Shown: piece by piece, positions 18,883 to 27,485 of the stretch
Layout: each line of letters starts with the position of its first letter
How positions within the stretch are numbered: position 1 is the first letter of the stretch
Assembly: GCA_046046245.1 (NCBI GenBank)
Contig: JBJOKE010000066.1
Location: 1-64,000 of the forward strand
Origin: UBA4615 sp046046245
Lineage (GTDB): Bacteria > Pseudomonadota > Gammaproteobacteria > Burkholderiales > Burkholderiaceae_E
Length of the DNA stretch: 64,000 bases
Reading direction: 5' to 3'
Made by a program: the position numbers and the translations under genes
The notes under the pieces: generated by a model
Seen by the model: the letters and a program-made list of their open reading frames with translations, nothing else
The model's database searches: none
Told to the model about the DNA's origin: nothing

Positions 18883-19577
18883 CGCCCTGCCTCCCGCCGA
18901 CCGGGCGCCGAGTCGCCGCCCGTCGGATCGCAGGGTTCGCGCTCCGAGGATGAACGCCAGTCGGCCGGACGCGTCCGTCCCAGTGCGTCGAGCGTCTCGG
19001 TCGCCTCGTCCTGGTAGGTCTTCGGCGCGCAGATCGCGTCGGCGCGCTCCGGCACGCCGGAGAGCACCGCCCGCATCACCGCGACGAGCAGCACCAGCGC
19101 GACCAGCGCGAATCCCGCGAGGCCGAGCGACCACAGCCCCTGCGGCAGCGCGAGCGGAACGCGCAGCGGCGTGAGGTCCGTCGCCCCGAGCCGCCAGGAG
19201 TCGATCGTGACCTGGAGCGATCCGTAGAGGGCGAAGAGCGCCGCAGCGGACAGCACCGACAACGCGAACGCGTGCAGCCACGCGCGTACCTTCGAAGGCG
19301 CCTTGAGGACGAACACGTCGATGCGGATGTGGGCGCGCTCGACGAGGGTGCCAGCAAGCCCCCAGGCGATGCCGATCGCAAGCAGGTAGCCCCCGATCTC
19401 GGTCGTGGCAGCCGTCGACAGCCCAAGGACCCTGCGCCCCACGACGTCCGCGCAGACGAGGCCGGTCAGCGCGAGGTAGCTCCAGCCCGCGCATTCGAGT
19501 CCGAACCGCGTTGCCCTCCCGACCAGCGGGACCGGTTCCGTCACGGAAGGGTCGGTCGCCCCCATGTCATTTGCCAT
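18879..19577 (-). CDS. TRAP transporter small membrane subunit (DctQ-type)
   Basis: A 232-residue protein with four membrane helices and the conserved DctQ features (CADVVGRRVLG, TTEIGGYLL). About 50 hydrophilic residues extend beyond the last helix, longer than usual. The ATG at 19577 overlaps the binding-protein stop by 11 bases. A second ATG at 19565 would also fit. Confidence 0.88.
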   Translation of the reverse strand: MANDMGATDPSVTEPVPLVGRATRFGLECAGWSYLALTGLVCADVVGRRVLGLSTAATTEIGGYLLAIGIAWGLAGTLVERAHIRIDVFVLKAPSKVRAWLHAFALSVLSAAALFALYGSLQVTIDSWRLGATDLTPLRVPLALPQGLWSLGLAGFALVALVLLVAVMRAVLSGVPERADAICAPKTYQDEATETLDALGRTRPADWRSSSEREPCDPTGGDSAPGRREAGR

Positions 19578-20640
19578 CGAAGCGGATCCCGCTGATCGGG
19601 GCGATCACGTCGTTGTAGATCGCCGCGCATCGCTCCCCGCAACGCTTGATCCAACCGGGCAGGACATCCTCCGCCATCTCCTTGCGGATCTGCGCCGCGA
19701 CATCGCCAACCGGCTTGACCTCGGTCATCGGTCGGCGGGCGAGCGTGTGGAACCTGCAGCCCGACGCGCGGCCGACGTTGCAGTCGACACCGTCGCGCGT
19801 CGCCTCCTCGCCGAGCTGCCACTGCCGCTCCTTGATGTCGTCGAAGGTCTTCTCGAGGAAGCCACGCACCTGCGGATCGAGCCGGTTCCACCAGGACAGG
19901 TTGACGTAGTAGGCCGCCGTCGCCCAGTTCAGGGGCTGGACGAACAGGTGCGTCGAGACTTCAGGCCACTTCACGCCGTTGCCCGAACCCGACCCGGTGA
20001 TCGCGCAGTCGACGGTGCCGCGCTCCAGCGCGGTGTAGACCTCGCCGAATGCGATCGAGACGGGCTGTGCGCCGACGGCCTTGACGAGATCGGCCGAGGA
20101 CGGTCCGGCAGTCCTGACCTTCAGGCCCTTCAGGTCGCCCAGCGCGACGATGGGTCTGCGACAGAACAGCATCTGCCCGGAGAACGGATACGTCGCGAGA
20201 ATCCGGATGCCGAGCCGTTCGAGCTCCCGGTTCGCGGCGGGCAGCATCGCGTCCGCGACCCGTCGAGCCTGCTGGATCGTGAGATTCATGCCCGCCAGGT
20301 CGATCCCGTCGAGCAGCGGGACGTCGCCCGATACCGTCGTCAACGGTGCCGCGGCGATCTCGACCTGACCGGAGCGGACCAGACGCAGCACCTCCGGTCC
20401 GTTGACGTTGCGCTCCGGCCATGACGCCAGCGTCACGTCGATCCGACCGCCGCTGCGCCTGCCCACCGACTCCTTGAGGAACGGCTGGTCGACCAGCGTG
20501 TACTGCGGCAGCGTCGGCGCCACCTGGGTGACGGCGACGACCTGCACCCTGGGGCCGGGAGGAAGGTCTTCGGCAGACGCCCGGCAGGCCGCAGCGACCA
20601 TGCCGAGAGAGCCCAGGGCGATCAACACAACGCGTTTCAT
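19567..20640 (-). CDS. TRAP transporter substrate-binding protein (DctP-type)
   Basis: Periplasmic receptor of 357 residues with a signal peptide (residues 1-24, ending CRASAED). The DctP fold includes DLKGLKVRT and the carboxylate-binding region around FGEVYTALERGTVDC. GGAGG precedes the ATG by about 8 bases. Almost all DctP-type ligands are carboxylates, which fits a 5-oxoproline, D-glutamate or related acid, but the ligand cannot be read directly. Confidence 0.92.
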   Translation of the reverse strand: MKRVVLIALGSLGMVAAACRASAEDLPPGPRVQVVAVTQVAPTLPQYTLVDQPFLKESVGRRSGGRIDVTLASWPERNVNGPEVLRLVRSGQVEIAAAPLTTVSGDVPLLDGIDLAGMNLTIQQARRVADAMLPAANRELERLGIRILATYPFSGQMLFCRRPIVALGDLKGLKVRTAGPSSADLVKAVGAQPVSIAFGEVYTALERGTVDCAITGSGSGNGVKWPEVSTHLFVQPLNWATAAYYVNLSWWNRLDPQVRGFLEKTFDDIKERQWQLGEEATRDGVDCNVGRASGCRFHTLARRPMTEVKPVGDVAAQIRKEMAEDVLPGWIKRCGERCAAIYNDVIAPISGIRFDGK

Positions 20641-20673
20641 CGGAATGTCCTCCAGTTGAGGTGGAACGAGACG

Positions 20674-21453
20674 TCAGCCGCGCGAGACGTCGACGTCGCG
20701 CAGGTCGCAGACGAGCATCGCGCCAGGCGCGTGCGTGATGCACAGGTCGGGCTTCGCGTTGGCCACGGCGAGCTGAGGCGTCACGCCACACGCCCAGAAG
20801 ACGGGCACCTCGCCATCGAGGATGGGAACCGGATCGCCGAAGTCGGGACGTCCGATGTCGGCGATTCCGAGTTGCGCGGGATCACCGAAGTGCACGGGTG
20901 CGCCGTGGACCTCTCCGAACCGCGACGTGATCTCGATCGCGCGGATCGCATCGGCCGTCCTCATCGGACGCATCGAGACGACCAGCGGCCCACGGAAGCG
21001 CCCCGCAGGCGACGTCTCGATCGACGTCCGGTACATGGACACGTTCACGCCGTCGCGCACGTGCCGGAGGGGAACGCCGGCATCGGCCAGCGCACGCTCG
21101 AACGAGAACGAGCAGCCGATCACGAAAGGCACGAGGTCGTCGCGCCAGTGCTCCAGGACATCGGTGCATTCCTGCACGAGCACGCCGTCCCGCCAGACGC
21201 GATAGCGCGGCACGTCCGTCCGGATGTCGATGTCCTCGCCGAGGGTGGGCAGCGAGGGATCGCCGGCCTCGCCCACCGCGAGCAACGGGCACGGCTTGCG
21301 GTTGCGCTGGCAGTACAGCAGGAACTCTGCAGCGTAGGCACGCGGCAGGATCACGATGTTTCCCTGCACGTGTCCCGGTGCGAGACCGGCCGTGTGGTCG
21401 GTCACGAATCCGCGCCGAATCGCCTTCCGGACCTCTCCGCTGCTCTGGAACAT
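20674..21453 (-). CDS. DUF1445 protein (YcsI/putative hydro-lyase; D-glutamate cyclase N-terminal family)
   Basis: A 259-residue protein of the DUF1445 (PF07286) family. Conserved stretches include RGFVTDHTAGLAPG, AAEFLLYCQRNRKPCPLL, FVIGCSFSFE, VSMRPM and FWACGVTPQ. In vertebrates this domain is the N-terminal part of D-glutamate cyclase, which interconverts D-glutamate and 5-oxo-D-proline; bacterial stand-alone members are usually called putative hydro-lyases. It is the first gene of the TRAP-oxoprolinase-glutamate dehydrogenase operon, with GGAGG 6 bases before the ATG. This supports a role in the same 5-oxoproline/D-glutamate pathway. Confidence 0.88.
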   Translation of the reverse strand: MFQSSGEVRKAIRRGFVTDHTAGLAPGHVQGNIVILPRAYAAEFLLYCQRNRKPCPLLAVGEAGDPSLPTLGEDIDIRTDVPRYRVWRDGVLVQECTDVLEHWRDDLVPFVIGCSFSFERALADAGVPLRHVRDGVNVSMYRTSIETSPAGRFRGPLVVSMRPMRTADAIRAIEITSRFGEVHGAPVHFGDPAQLGIADIGRPDFGDPVPILDGEVPVFWACGVTPQLAVANAKPDLCITHAPGAMLVCDLRDVDVSRG

Positions 21454-21608
21454 TCACGCCTCCGCCGACGGCTTGCCGATGACGGACGTGACTATGGAGA
21501 GCCTCCCCGTGGCTGCCAAACGACTTCGGCGTGCCACAGAAACAAGCGATTCCTATCGATCCCTACGCGCCGGAAGGCTCGTCCCGACGGAACGAGCGCG
21601 GGTTCCCG

Positions 21609-24320
21609 CTACGGGATGAGCCTCCTGGCGCGCGCCGTGGAGACCGCCCGGACGCGATCGCTGACGCCCAGCTTCGTGAAGGAACGCGACAGGTGGGTCT
21701 TGACGGTCTCGACCGAGACGCCCAGCTCCCGTGCGACGAGCTTGTTCGGCAGCCCCTTGCCGACGAGCTCGAGCACGCTGACCTCCCGGGCCGTCAACGC
21801 GCCAGGCTGCCCGGCGTCCGGCGTATCGGGGCCGACGTACGGCATCAGCAGGTGGTCGATGAAGCCCGCCACCGAGTTCTTGCAGTCCGGTCGCGAACGT
21901 ACCCGCTTCGACAGCACGATCGCCCGGGGACCATGGTCGAGCACCGAACGGACCGTCGAGACCGCGGCGGCACTCCGGAGCACGTCGAGCATGGTCCGCT
22001 CCGCAACCTCGGAGTCACCCGCTGCGTCAACGGCATCCGCCAGGGCGACACCGAGCCGAATGCTCGTCAGCGTGTTGCCGAACGAGGACTCGGCAGCCCG
22101 CAATCGCCGGAACACCTGTGCCGATCGGTTCGGATCGCCGGTCCGGAGCCACAACAGCGCGCTTGCCCACTGCTGGTGGAGGGCGAGCTCGCTACCGGGT
22201 CGCCTCGGCATCATCTCGACACCGTCGGCCAGACGCCGGATCTGCTCGAGGCAGGCGAACGCCTCGTCGATGCGCTGCTCCCGCGTCAGCCAGTCGAGCC
22301 GCTGCAGGAGCATTGCCGTGACGAGCCGCCTCCACCCGCGGGAGTACCCCAACCTCGCGCCCTGCTCGAGGCGCCTGTAGGCCTGCTCACCTGACGGCTC
22401 GCGTCGATGGGCGATTCGCGCAAGGCAGAGGTAGGCGCGCGAGACGCAGTGAAGCATCGCACCGTTGTCGATCAGCGCCAGCGAGGGCAGCAGCATCGAC
22501 TCGGCCTCCTCGAGATCGCCGCGCTCGTACCGGATCGACGCGAGAATGGGGAGCACCACGGCTGCCTGTATGCCGCCCGGCCCACCGGCACGCTCCGCAT
22601 CCTCGAACGCGCGCCGTGAGTGGACCTCCGCGAGTTCGAATCGACCGCGCTCGACTTCGGCACTCCCGAGCAGCATGCCGCGATAGACCTCGGTGAACAC
22701 ATCGCGCAGATCGCCTTCATCGGAGCCGGACAGCCACGGTTGCGCATACATGCCGACCCAGTCGCCCGCATGCCAGTTCAGCCAGCGACGCGTACTGCTG
22801 ACGCTGTTGGCCGCCCAGCGATCCACCGTGTGCGCCCCGCCCCATGCGGCCAGCAGTCGACGAACCTCGTCGTCATCGTCCTGGAGCGCAGCCTTGACGA
22901 TCCGCACCACGCACGCATGGCCCAGCACGTTCGAACGATGAGCCGGATCGGGATGCTGCCTCGCCCGCTCCTCCAGCAGGACGAGCTCCTCTTCGCTTTC
23001 GCCGAACCGCATCGCGAGCGCGAAGCCCCAGGCGAGGGCGAGCTGCACGCCCGCCTTGTCACGGAGCATCGCCGAGGGCAGCAACCGGGCCCATGTCGTG
23101 AGCATCAGCAGGTCGCCTTTCTGCACCAACTCCAGAGCGCAGCGCGACAACCATTGACTCGCCGTCTTGAGGTCTCCCGCAGCGATGGCGTGCCTGACCG
23201 CATCGACCCACTGGGCGTGCGCGGCGAACCGCGCGGCCGCACGACGATGCAGCGGCGCGACATCGACCCCGAGCCGCATGATCAGCGTCCCCGACAGATA
23301 CGATCTCAGCAGGCTGTGATGCCGGACCCATCGGCCCTCCGGACCGATCGCCTCGACCAGCAACCCACTGTGTCGCATCTGCTCGAAGCACGCCGCAGCA
23401 TCCGGCGCCTCCGTCACGGCCGCACACAGTTCCGCGTCGAAGCGATCGAGAATCGAGGTGGCGGCCAGGAACAGCTGGATCGACCTCGGCAGGCCGTCGA
23501 CGACAGCCTCGATCATCCGATCCAGCGACCGCAGGGCCCGGTCGACGCCGGGCGCCCGCATGCGTTCGATCGCCCCCGTGCCGCCGGAGCGGTCGAGACT
23601 GGCGATGCGAACGGCAGCCGGCCAACCCTCAGTCCGCTTCAGCAGCAGGCCGACGTCGACGCTGTCGCGTTCGGCAGGCGGGAGCGCCTCGACGAACGAC
23701 GCCGTCTCCGACTCGTCGAACCGCAGATCCGACGCGACGATCTCGAGACACTGGCCGCGCGCGAACAGCGGGGCGAGGTTCAGGGCAAGCGGTTCGCGGG
23801 ACGCCACGACGAGCCTGAACGAGGACGGTGCGTGGGTGATCAGGAAATCGACCACCTCAGAGACCGAGGGCTCGGTGATCACGTGGAAGTCATCGAGCAG
23901 GAGCATGACCTCACGCCCGCATCGCTGAAGCCCGTTCACGAGCAGGGAGGCGATCACCCGATGGGCGGCGACCCCTTGGGAGGTCAGGAGCGCGAGCGCC
24001 TGCTCGCCGACCTCCTTCTCGACATTGCCGAGCGTCAGGCACAGGTGGAGCAGGAAGCGGCCGGCGGAGTTGTCATCCGGGTCGAGTGACAACCACGCGC
24101 ACTTCAGCCCCTCCGTCGCCCATGTCCGACGCCACTCGGACATCAGCGTCGACTTCCCGAATCCGGACGGGGCCACGATGGACACCAGACGCGTCTTGCG
24201 CGCGGCACGTCGCTGCGACTCGAAGCGCGGTCGTGAAATCACCTCAGCAACGGGGCGCCCGGGCTCGAGCTTCGTCATCACGAGCGGCACCGCGAGCATC
24301 TCTCGCCCCACACCATTCAT
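21609..24320 (-). CDS. MalT-like LuxR-family regulator with ATPase domain
   Basis: A 903-residue transcription factor, the usual size of MalT-type STAND ATPases. It has a Walker A motif APSGFGKST (residues 50-58), a Walker B region around VMLLLDDFHV and long helical TPR-like repeats in the middle. The C-terminal LuxR helix-turn-helix reads LTAREVSVLELVGKGLPNKLVARELGVS. I chose the ATG at 24320 for the strong GGGGAGG just upstream; open frame continues beyond it but looks non-coding. It is divergent from the T3SS activator gene. Whether it controls the catabolic operon, the T3SS or something else is not evident. Confidence 0.85.
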   Translation of the reverse strand: MNGVGREMLAVPLVMTKLEPGRPVAEVISRPRFESQRRAARKTRLVSIVAPSGFGKSTLMSEWRRTWATEGLKCAWLSLDPDDNSAGRFLLHLCLTLGNVEKEVGEQALALLTSQGVAAHRVIASLLVNGLQRCGREVMLLLDDFHVITEPSVSEVVDFLITHAPSSFRLVVASREPLALNLAPLFARGQCLEIVASDLRFDESETASFVEALPPAERDSVDVGLLLKRTEGWPAAVRIASLDRSGGTGAIERMRAPGVDRALRSLDRMIEAVVDGLPRSIQLFLAATSILDRFDAELCAAVTEAPDAAACFEQMRHSGLLVEAIGPEGRWVRHHSLLRSYLSGTLIMRLGVDVAPLHRRAAARFAAHAQWVDAVRHAIAAGDLKTASQWLSRCALELVQKGDLLMLTTWARLLPSAMLRDKAGVQLALAWGFALAMRFGESEEELVLLEERARQHPDPAHRSNVLGHACVVRIVKAALQDDDDEVRRLLAAWGGAHTVDRWAANSVSSTRRWLNWHAGDWVGMYAQPWLSGSDEGDLRDVFTEVYRGMLLGSAEVERGRFELAEVHSRRAFEDAERAGGPGGIQAAVVLPILASIRYERGDLEEAESMLLPSLALIDNGAMLHCVSRAYLCLARIAHRREPSGEQAYRRLEQGARLGYSRGWRRLVTAMLLQRLDWLTREQRIDEAFACLEQIRRLADGVEMMPRRPGSELALHQQWASALLWLRTGDPNRSAQVFRRLRAAESSFGNTLTSIRLGVALADAVDAAGDSEVAERTMLDVLRSAAAVSTVRSVLDHGPRAIVLSKRVRSRPDCKNSVAGFIDHLLMPYVGPDTPDAGQPGALTAREVSVLELVGKGLPNKLVARELGVSVETVKTHLSRSFTKLGVSDRVRAVSTARARRLIP

Positions 24321-24652
24321 CTCCGCCTCCCCGACCCGATGGACGTCAGCCGGGGCCGCCTGCGTCCCCCGCCACATCACCCTAGTACCGCCCCCTAGCT
24401 CCGCTCGGGGGATATTGCACATGACAACGATGCTACAAGGTGGCGGCGTGAGCACCCCGGTTCGAACCCATCCCCTGCTGTCATCGATTCGGGTGACATC
24501 CGCCCCGCACTGCCCGCGTTGCCGTCCGGGGCCTTCGATGCTAGGGCCGGCAACCCTCACGTTCCGCACTGCGCATCGGTCACTCGCATGGCGACGCGGA
24601 TGAGCCCGTCACCGACCCGCACGACGCAGAGCGTCCGTACGTTCGCATCCCG
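24321..24652. other. Divergent intergenic region between the MalT-like and sigma-54 activator genes
   Basis: This 332-base stretch should hold promoters for both genes. I see no convincing sigma-70 or sigma-54 core and no HrpL-type box. A locally AT-rich patch lies near 24410-24435 (GGATATTGCAC and following). The start of the activator at 24653 lacks an obvious Shine-Dalgarno sequence. Confidence 0.5.
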
Positions 24653-25990
24653 ATGACCCGTCACCCGCTGATCGTCTACGTCCAGTGCGCGGACCCCGAG
24701 GTCCGCGAGTGCCTGCTGCTCGGCGCGCGCGCGATGGGCCTCGTGGGCTCGCCATGGCAGGAGCCTGGTGCCCCGCGACCGGGCGCCGATCGATCGCTCC
24801 TCTTCACCGACGCACAGCCGCAGATGCTGGCTCGCTACGCGGCCAACCTGCGCGCCCGGGGCGCAGACCCGCGACGGACCCTGATCCGTCTGCTCGACGG
24901 AGCGCAGCTCGGCTGGGTCTACCACGACTTGCCCGCGTTCGGATCGATCGCGGCGCCACGGACGGAAGCATCGGCCATCGCCGCGATCGAGCGGTTCGTC
25001 CGGGCGCGGGCCGTCGGCACATCGGACATGGACGCGTCGTCCGGGCGTTGCGGCCTGCAGCCCCCTGATCCGAAGGAAGACACGATCGTCGACCCCCTCG
25101 AGCTCGCCCGACGTGCGGCACGGAACGGCCTTCGGGTGCTGTTGGTCGGCGAGACCGGTACGGGAAAGAACACGTTCGCACGCACGATCCACGAACTGTC
25201 GAACCGCCCGGGTCCGTTCGTGTCGATCAACTGCGCGGAGTTTCCGGAGACGTTGATCGAGAGCGAGCTGTTCGGTGTGGAGCCCGGCGCCTACACCGGT
25301 GCGCGTCGAGCCAGGCCCGGCCGCTTCGAACTCGCGGACGGCGGCACGCTGTTCATCGACGAGCTCGACAGTCTCCCGCTCCATCTTCAGGCGAAGCTGC
25401 TCGGCGTGCTGCAGGATGGTGGCACGACCCGCCTCGGCGATCACCGGCTGCGACCGTCGGACTTCAGGCTGATCACTGCCACGCAGACACCACTGCGCGA
25501 CCTCGTCGCGGCCAAGAAGTTTCGCGCGGACCTGATGCACCGGGTAGCGGTCGTCGAGATCACGCTGCCTCCCGTGCGGTCGCTGGGGAGTGACCTGATC
25601 GCCGAGTTCGAGCGGCTTGTCGTGAACGAACGCGAGCGCATGGGCCTGAAGCACTCGCCGATCCCGCCGGTCATCTATGCCGCGTTGCTGGCGCACGACT
25701 GGCCCGGCAACTACCGGGAACTGACGGCTGCGGCGCAGCGGTTCGCCATCGGGCTGCCGCCGCTCGCGACGGATCCGGTGCCCGCGCGCACGAGTGGATT
25801 GCGCGAGCAGATGATCGGCATCGAGCGGGCGCTCGTCGCCCGCGCACTCGCGCAGCGGGACGGCGATCTGAGATCGACCAGCATCGATCTGTCGCTGCCG
25901 CTCGAGACCTTGCGGTATCGGGTCCGTCTGCTCGGACTGGGCGGCGCGGCCCCCAGGTCGGATCGACCGCCCAGACAGACGGTGTCCTGA
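24653..25990 (+). CDS. Sigma-54-dependent activator (HrpS-like enhancer-binding protein)
   Basis: A 445-residue bacterial enhancer-binding protein. The N-terminal 120 residues may be a degenerate receiver-like domain without a clear phospho-acceptor. The AAA+ domain has Walker A GETGTGKN (166-173; the usual last residue is Glu), the sigma-54 contact loop GAYTGA (212-217), Walker B GTLFIDE (231-237) and an arginine-finger region FRADLMHR (290-297). A Fis-type helix-turn-helix ends the protein (LPLETLRYRVRLLGL). It lies upstream of an ECF sigma gene that has a sigma-54 promoter, as HrpR/HrpS do for hrpL. This makes it the likely top activator of the T3SS. Confidence 0.9.
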   Translation: MTRHPLIVYVQCADPEVRECLLLGARAMGLVGSPWQEPGAPRPGADRSLLFTDAQPQMLARYAANLRARGADPRRTLIRLLDGAQLGWVYHDLPAFGSIAAPRTEASAIAAIERFVRARAVGTSDMDASSGRCGLQPPDPKEDTIVDPLELARRAARNGLRVLLVGETGTGKNTFARTIHELSNRPGPFVSINCAEFPETLIESELFGVEPGAYTGARRARPGRFELADGGTLFIDELDSLPLHLQAKLLGVLQDGGTTRLGDHRLRPSDFRLITATQTPLRDLVAAKKFRADLMHRVAVVEITLPPVRSLGSDLIAEFERLVVNERERMGLKHSPIPPVIYAALLAHDWPGNYRELTAAAQRFAIGLPPLATDPVPARTSGLREQMIGIERALVARALAQRDGDLRSTSIDLSLPLETLRYRVRLLGLGGAAPRSDRPPRQTVS

Positions 25991-26224
25991 GCGGTCCCGC
26001 GTGCGCTTCGTGCCGCTCCGAATGCGGCGCGCTCCGCGTCCGGCGGCGAGCATCGGTCGACCGAACGCCAGCGGTCCGATCGGGGAAGACCTCTCGAGCG
26101 CAGACCCTCGCCCCGCTGGCGCATTCCCTCCGAGGAGGGTCATCACACGTGCCTCCCTCCGAAGACCGTCTCCACGGACCGATGCTGTCACGCGCCGACT
26201 CCGCTCGCCGGCCTCCGTGCTCCG

Positions 26225-26238
26225 CACAAGATCTTGTG
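26225..26238. promoter_or_regulatory. Candidate enhancer (UAS) palindrome for the sigma-54 activator
   Basis: CACAAGATCTTGTG is a perfect palindrome centred about 105 bases upstream of the -24 element of the ECF sigma promoter. It is AT-rich against a GC-rich background. A dimeric Fis-type helix-turn-helix would bind such a site. Assignment is by position and symmetry. Confidence 0.55.
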
Positions 26239-26333
26239 ACGGCGAGCCGCCGGCGGCATGACCGTTCGTGCGATCGGCATCGCGACTCGTCACGCCACCT
26301 CCATCGATTCAACGACTTGCGCCGCCCGCGGAA

Positions 26334-26351
26334 CTGGCCTGCGACTTGCAA
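26334..26351 (+). promoter_or_regulatory. Sigma-54 (-24/-12) promoter of the ECF sigma gene
   Basis: The sequence CTGGCCTGCGACTTGCAA places the invariant GG and GC exactly ten bases apart, as in the consensus TGGCAC-N5-TTGCA. Transcription would begin about 12 bases downstream, near 26361, leaving a short leader with GAGGAG before the ATG at 26383. Confidence 0.8.
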
Positions 26352-26382
26352 GAGAGCGCTTCCCGATCTGGAGGAGACACAC

Positions 26383-27006
26383 ATGGACTGGCTGACCGCA
26401 CAGGACTTCGACGCGGGCGACATGCATGGTCAGGACCCCGCGTCCGGGACGACCGAGCCCGCGTCACCTGCCGCCGGCGATATCGACGCGTCCTGGGATC
26501 GAACCCGGACCGCCGAGGTTCACCGCCTGTTCGTCGAGCACCACAAGTCGCTCCTGGCGTTCATCTCGCGTCGGATGGCCAGCCCGGACGAGGCGCACGA
26601 CATCGTGCAGAGCGCCTTCGTCGAAGCGTTCCGCTGCTACGGCCGCTTCAGCGGCGCGTCGAGCATGAAGACCTGGCTCTTCGGCATCGCGCTCAACGTC
26701 ATGCGGAACCATCACTTCCGGTCGTCCTGGCGTCATGCGACGCCGCTGGACGACGACGGCCTCCTGACGGCCGGCGAGACCGCGCGCTCGCCACAGGAGG
26801 CGTACGAGGTGAGGTGCACGGTCGAGCGGGTGCTTCGAGGGCTGGACGCCGCATCGCCCGACCATCGGGACACGCTGCTCCTGGTCGCGATAGACGGGCT
26901 CAGCTACGAAGCCGCGGCGCAGCGTCTGGGCGTGGCAGTGGGAACGGTGCGCAGCCGCGTGTCCCGTCTGCGGGCAGCCCTGCGCGACCAGTGCGAGGGC
27001 CCATGA
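26383..27006 (+). CDS. ECF sigma factor, HrpL-like, T3SS master regulator
   Basis: A 207-residue group 4 sigma factor. Region 2 (about residues 45-110) includes the core-binding and -10 segments (SPDEAHDIVQSAFVEAF, KTWLFGIALNVMRNH). Region 4 (about 145-200) carries the -35 binding helix-turn-helix (GLSYEAAAQRLGVAVGTVRSRVSRLRAALRD). The ATG is set by GAGGAG 6 bases upstream. No anti-sigma gene is adjacent. Its -24/-12 promoter puts it under the neighbouring sigma-54 activator. Eight shared GGAAC boxes in front of T3SS units are its probable targets. Confidence 0.9.
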   Translation: MDWLTAQDFDAGDMHGQDPASGTTEPASPAAGDIDASWDRTRTAEVHRLFVEHHKSLLAFISRRMASPDEAHDIVQSAFVEAFRCYGRFSGASSMKTWLFGIALNVMRNHHFRSSWRHATPLDDDGLLTAGETARSPQEAYEVRCTVERVLRGLDAASPDHRDTLLLVAIDGLSYEAAAQRLGVAVGTVRSRVSRLRAALRDQCEGP

Positions 27007-27050
27007 GCACGGTGGATGCCGCCGAGCCGCTCGGGGAGACGGTCCGTTCG

Positions 27051-27470
27051 TCACGCCAGTCGGGGCTCCATCGCGTAATGACCCGAGCGCCACGCCTGGG
27101 CCTGTGCCGCGGCGCCGATCACCGCGCTCTCGCACGTGTCCGCGCCCAGCGATGCGAGCGGCGCCCTGAGACACAACATGACATCGCCGGTCGATCGGTC
27201 GATGGCGAAGAAGGTCACGATGTCGGAGTCGACCAGGAAGAGGTTGACCTCGAGGAGCCGAGCGAGCTGCGCCTGACGGTCCGCATGCGCCTGCAGAGGG
27301 CCGAAATGACAGAGCGCCACGAACACATCCTCGCCATCGAGCGCATGCCAATCGAAGCGGAACGCGACGCCCTCGACCTCCAGCATGCGGGCCGCCACCA
27401 GCGGCGCCGGGTCAAGCCCCATCCGCCCGGCGAGGCATTCGAGCAGGCCGTCGAAGATGCGCTGGGACAT
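27051..27470 (-). CDS. T3SS chaperone, CesT/Tir family
   Basis: A 139-residue acidic protein with the alpha-beta pattern of class I T3SS chaperones. It aligns by eye with the chaperone at 56273-56692 (ALCHFGPL versus AVDFGPLP, then a single helix ending LLEVN or LLEAN). It follows the lytic transglycosylase gene by 15 bases and so shares its HrpL-type promoter. No effector gene is adjacent, so its client lies elsewhere, perhaps among the large candidates in this locus or outside the window. Confidence 0.72.
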   Translation of the reverse strand: MSQRIFDGLLECLAGRMGLDPAPLVAARMLEVEGVAFRFDWHALDGEDVFVALCHFGPLQAHADRQAQLARLLEVNLFLVDSDIVTFFAIDRSTGDVMLCLRAPLASLGADTCESAVIGAAAQAQAWRSGHYAMEPRLA

Positions 27471-27485
27471 CCCTGCCAGCCTCGC

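Larger units (their letters stand above)
25991..26382. other. Regulatory intergenic region before the ECF sigma factor gene
   Basis: This 392-base stretch has no convincing gene. It contains a 14-base palindrome (26225-26238), about 100 bases upstream of a well-spaced -24/-12 sigma-54 promoter (26334-26351), and a GAGGAG Shine-Dalgarno sequence at 26371-26376. The palindrome and promoter spacing is typical of an enhancer site for a sigma-54 activator. Confidence 0.75.

Noticed and set aside
21577..21597. Inverted repeat GCTCGT/ACGAGC after the MalT-like gene as a terminator
   Set aside because: Only a 6-bp stem, a 9-base loop and no T-run; not distinguishable from chance in GC-rich DNA.
24397..24412. 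A MalT-type activator site in the divergent region at about 24400
   Set aside because: The G-rich run does not match the MalT box GGGGAKGAGG well enough and no second copy is present.
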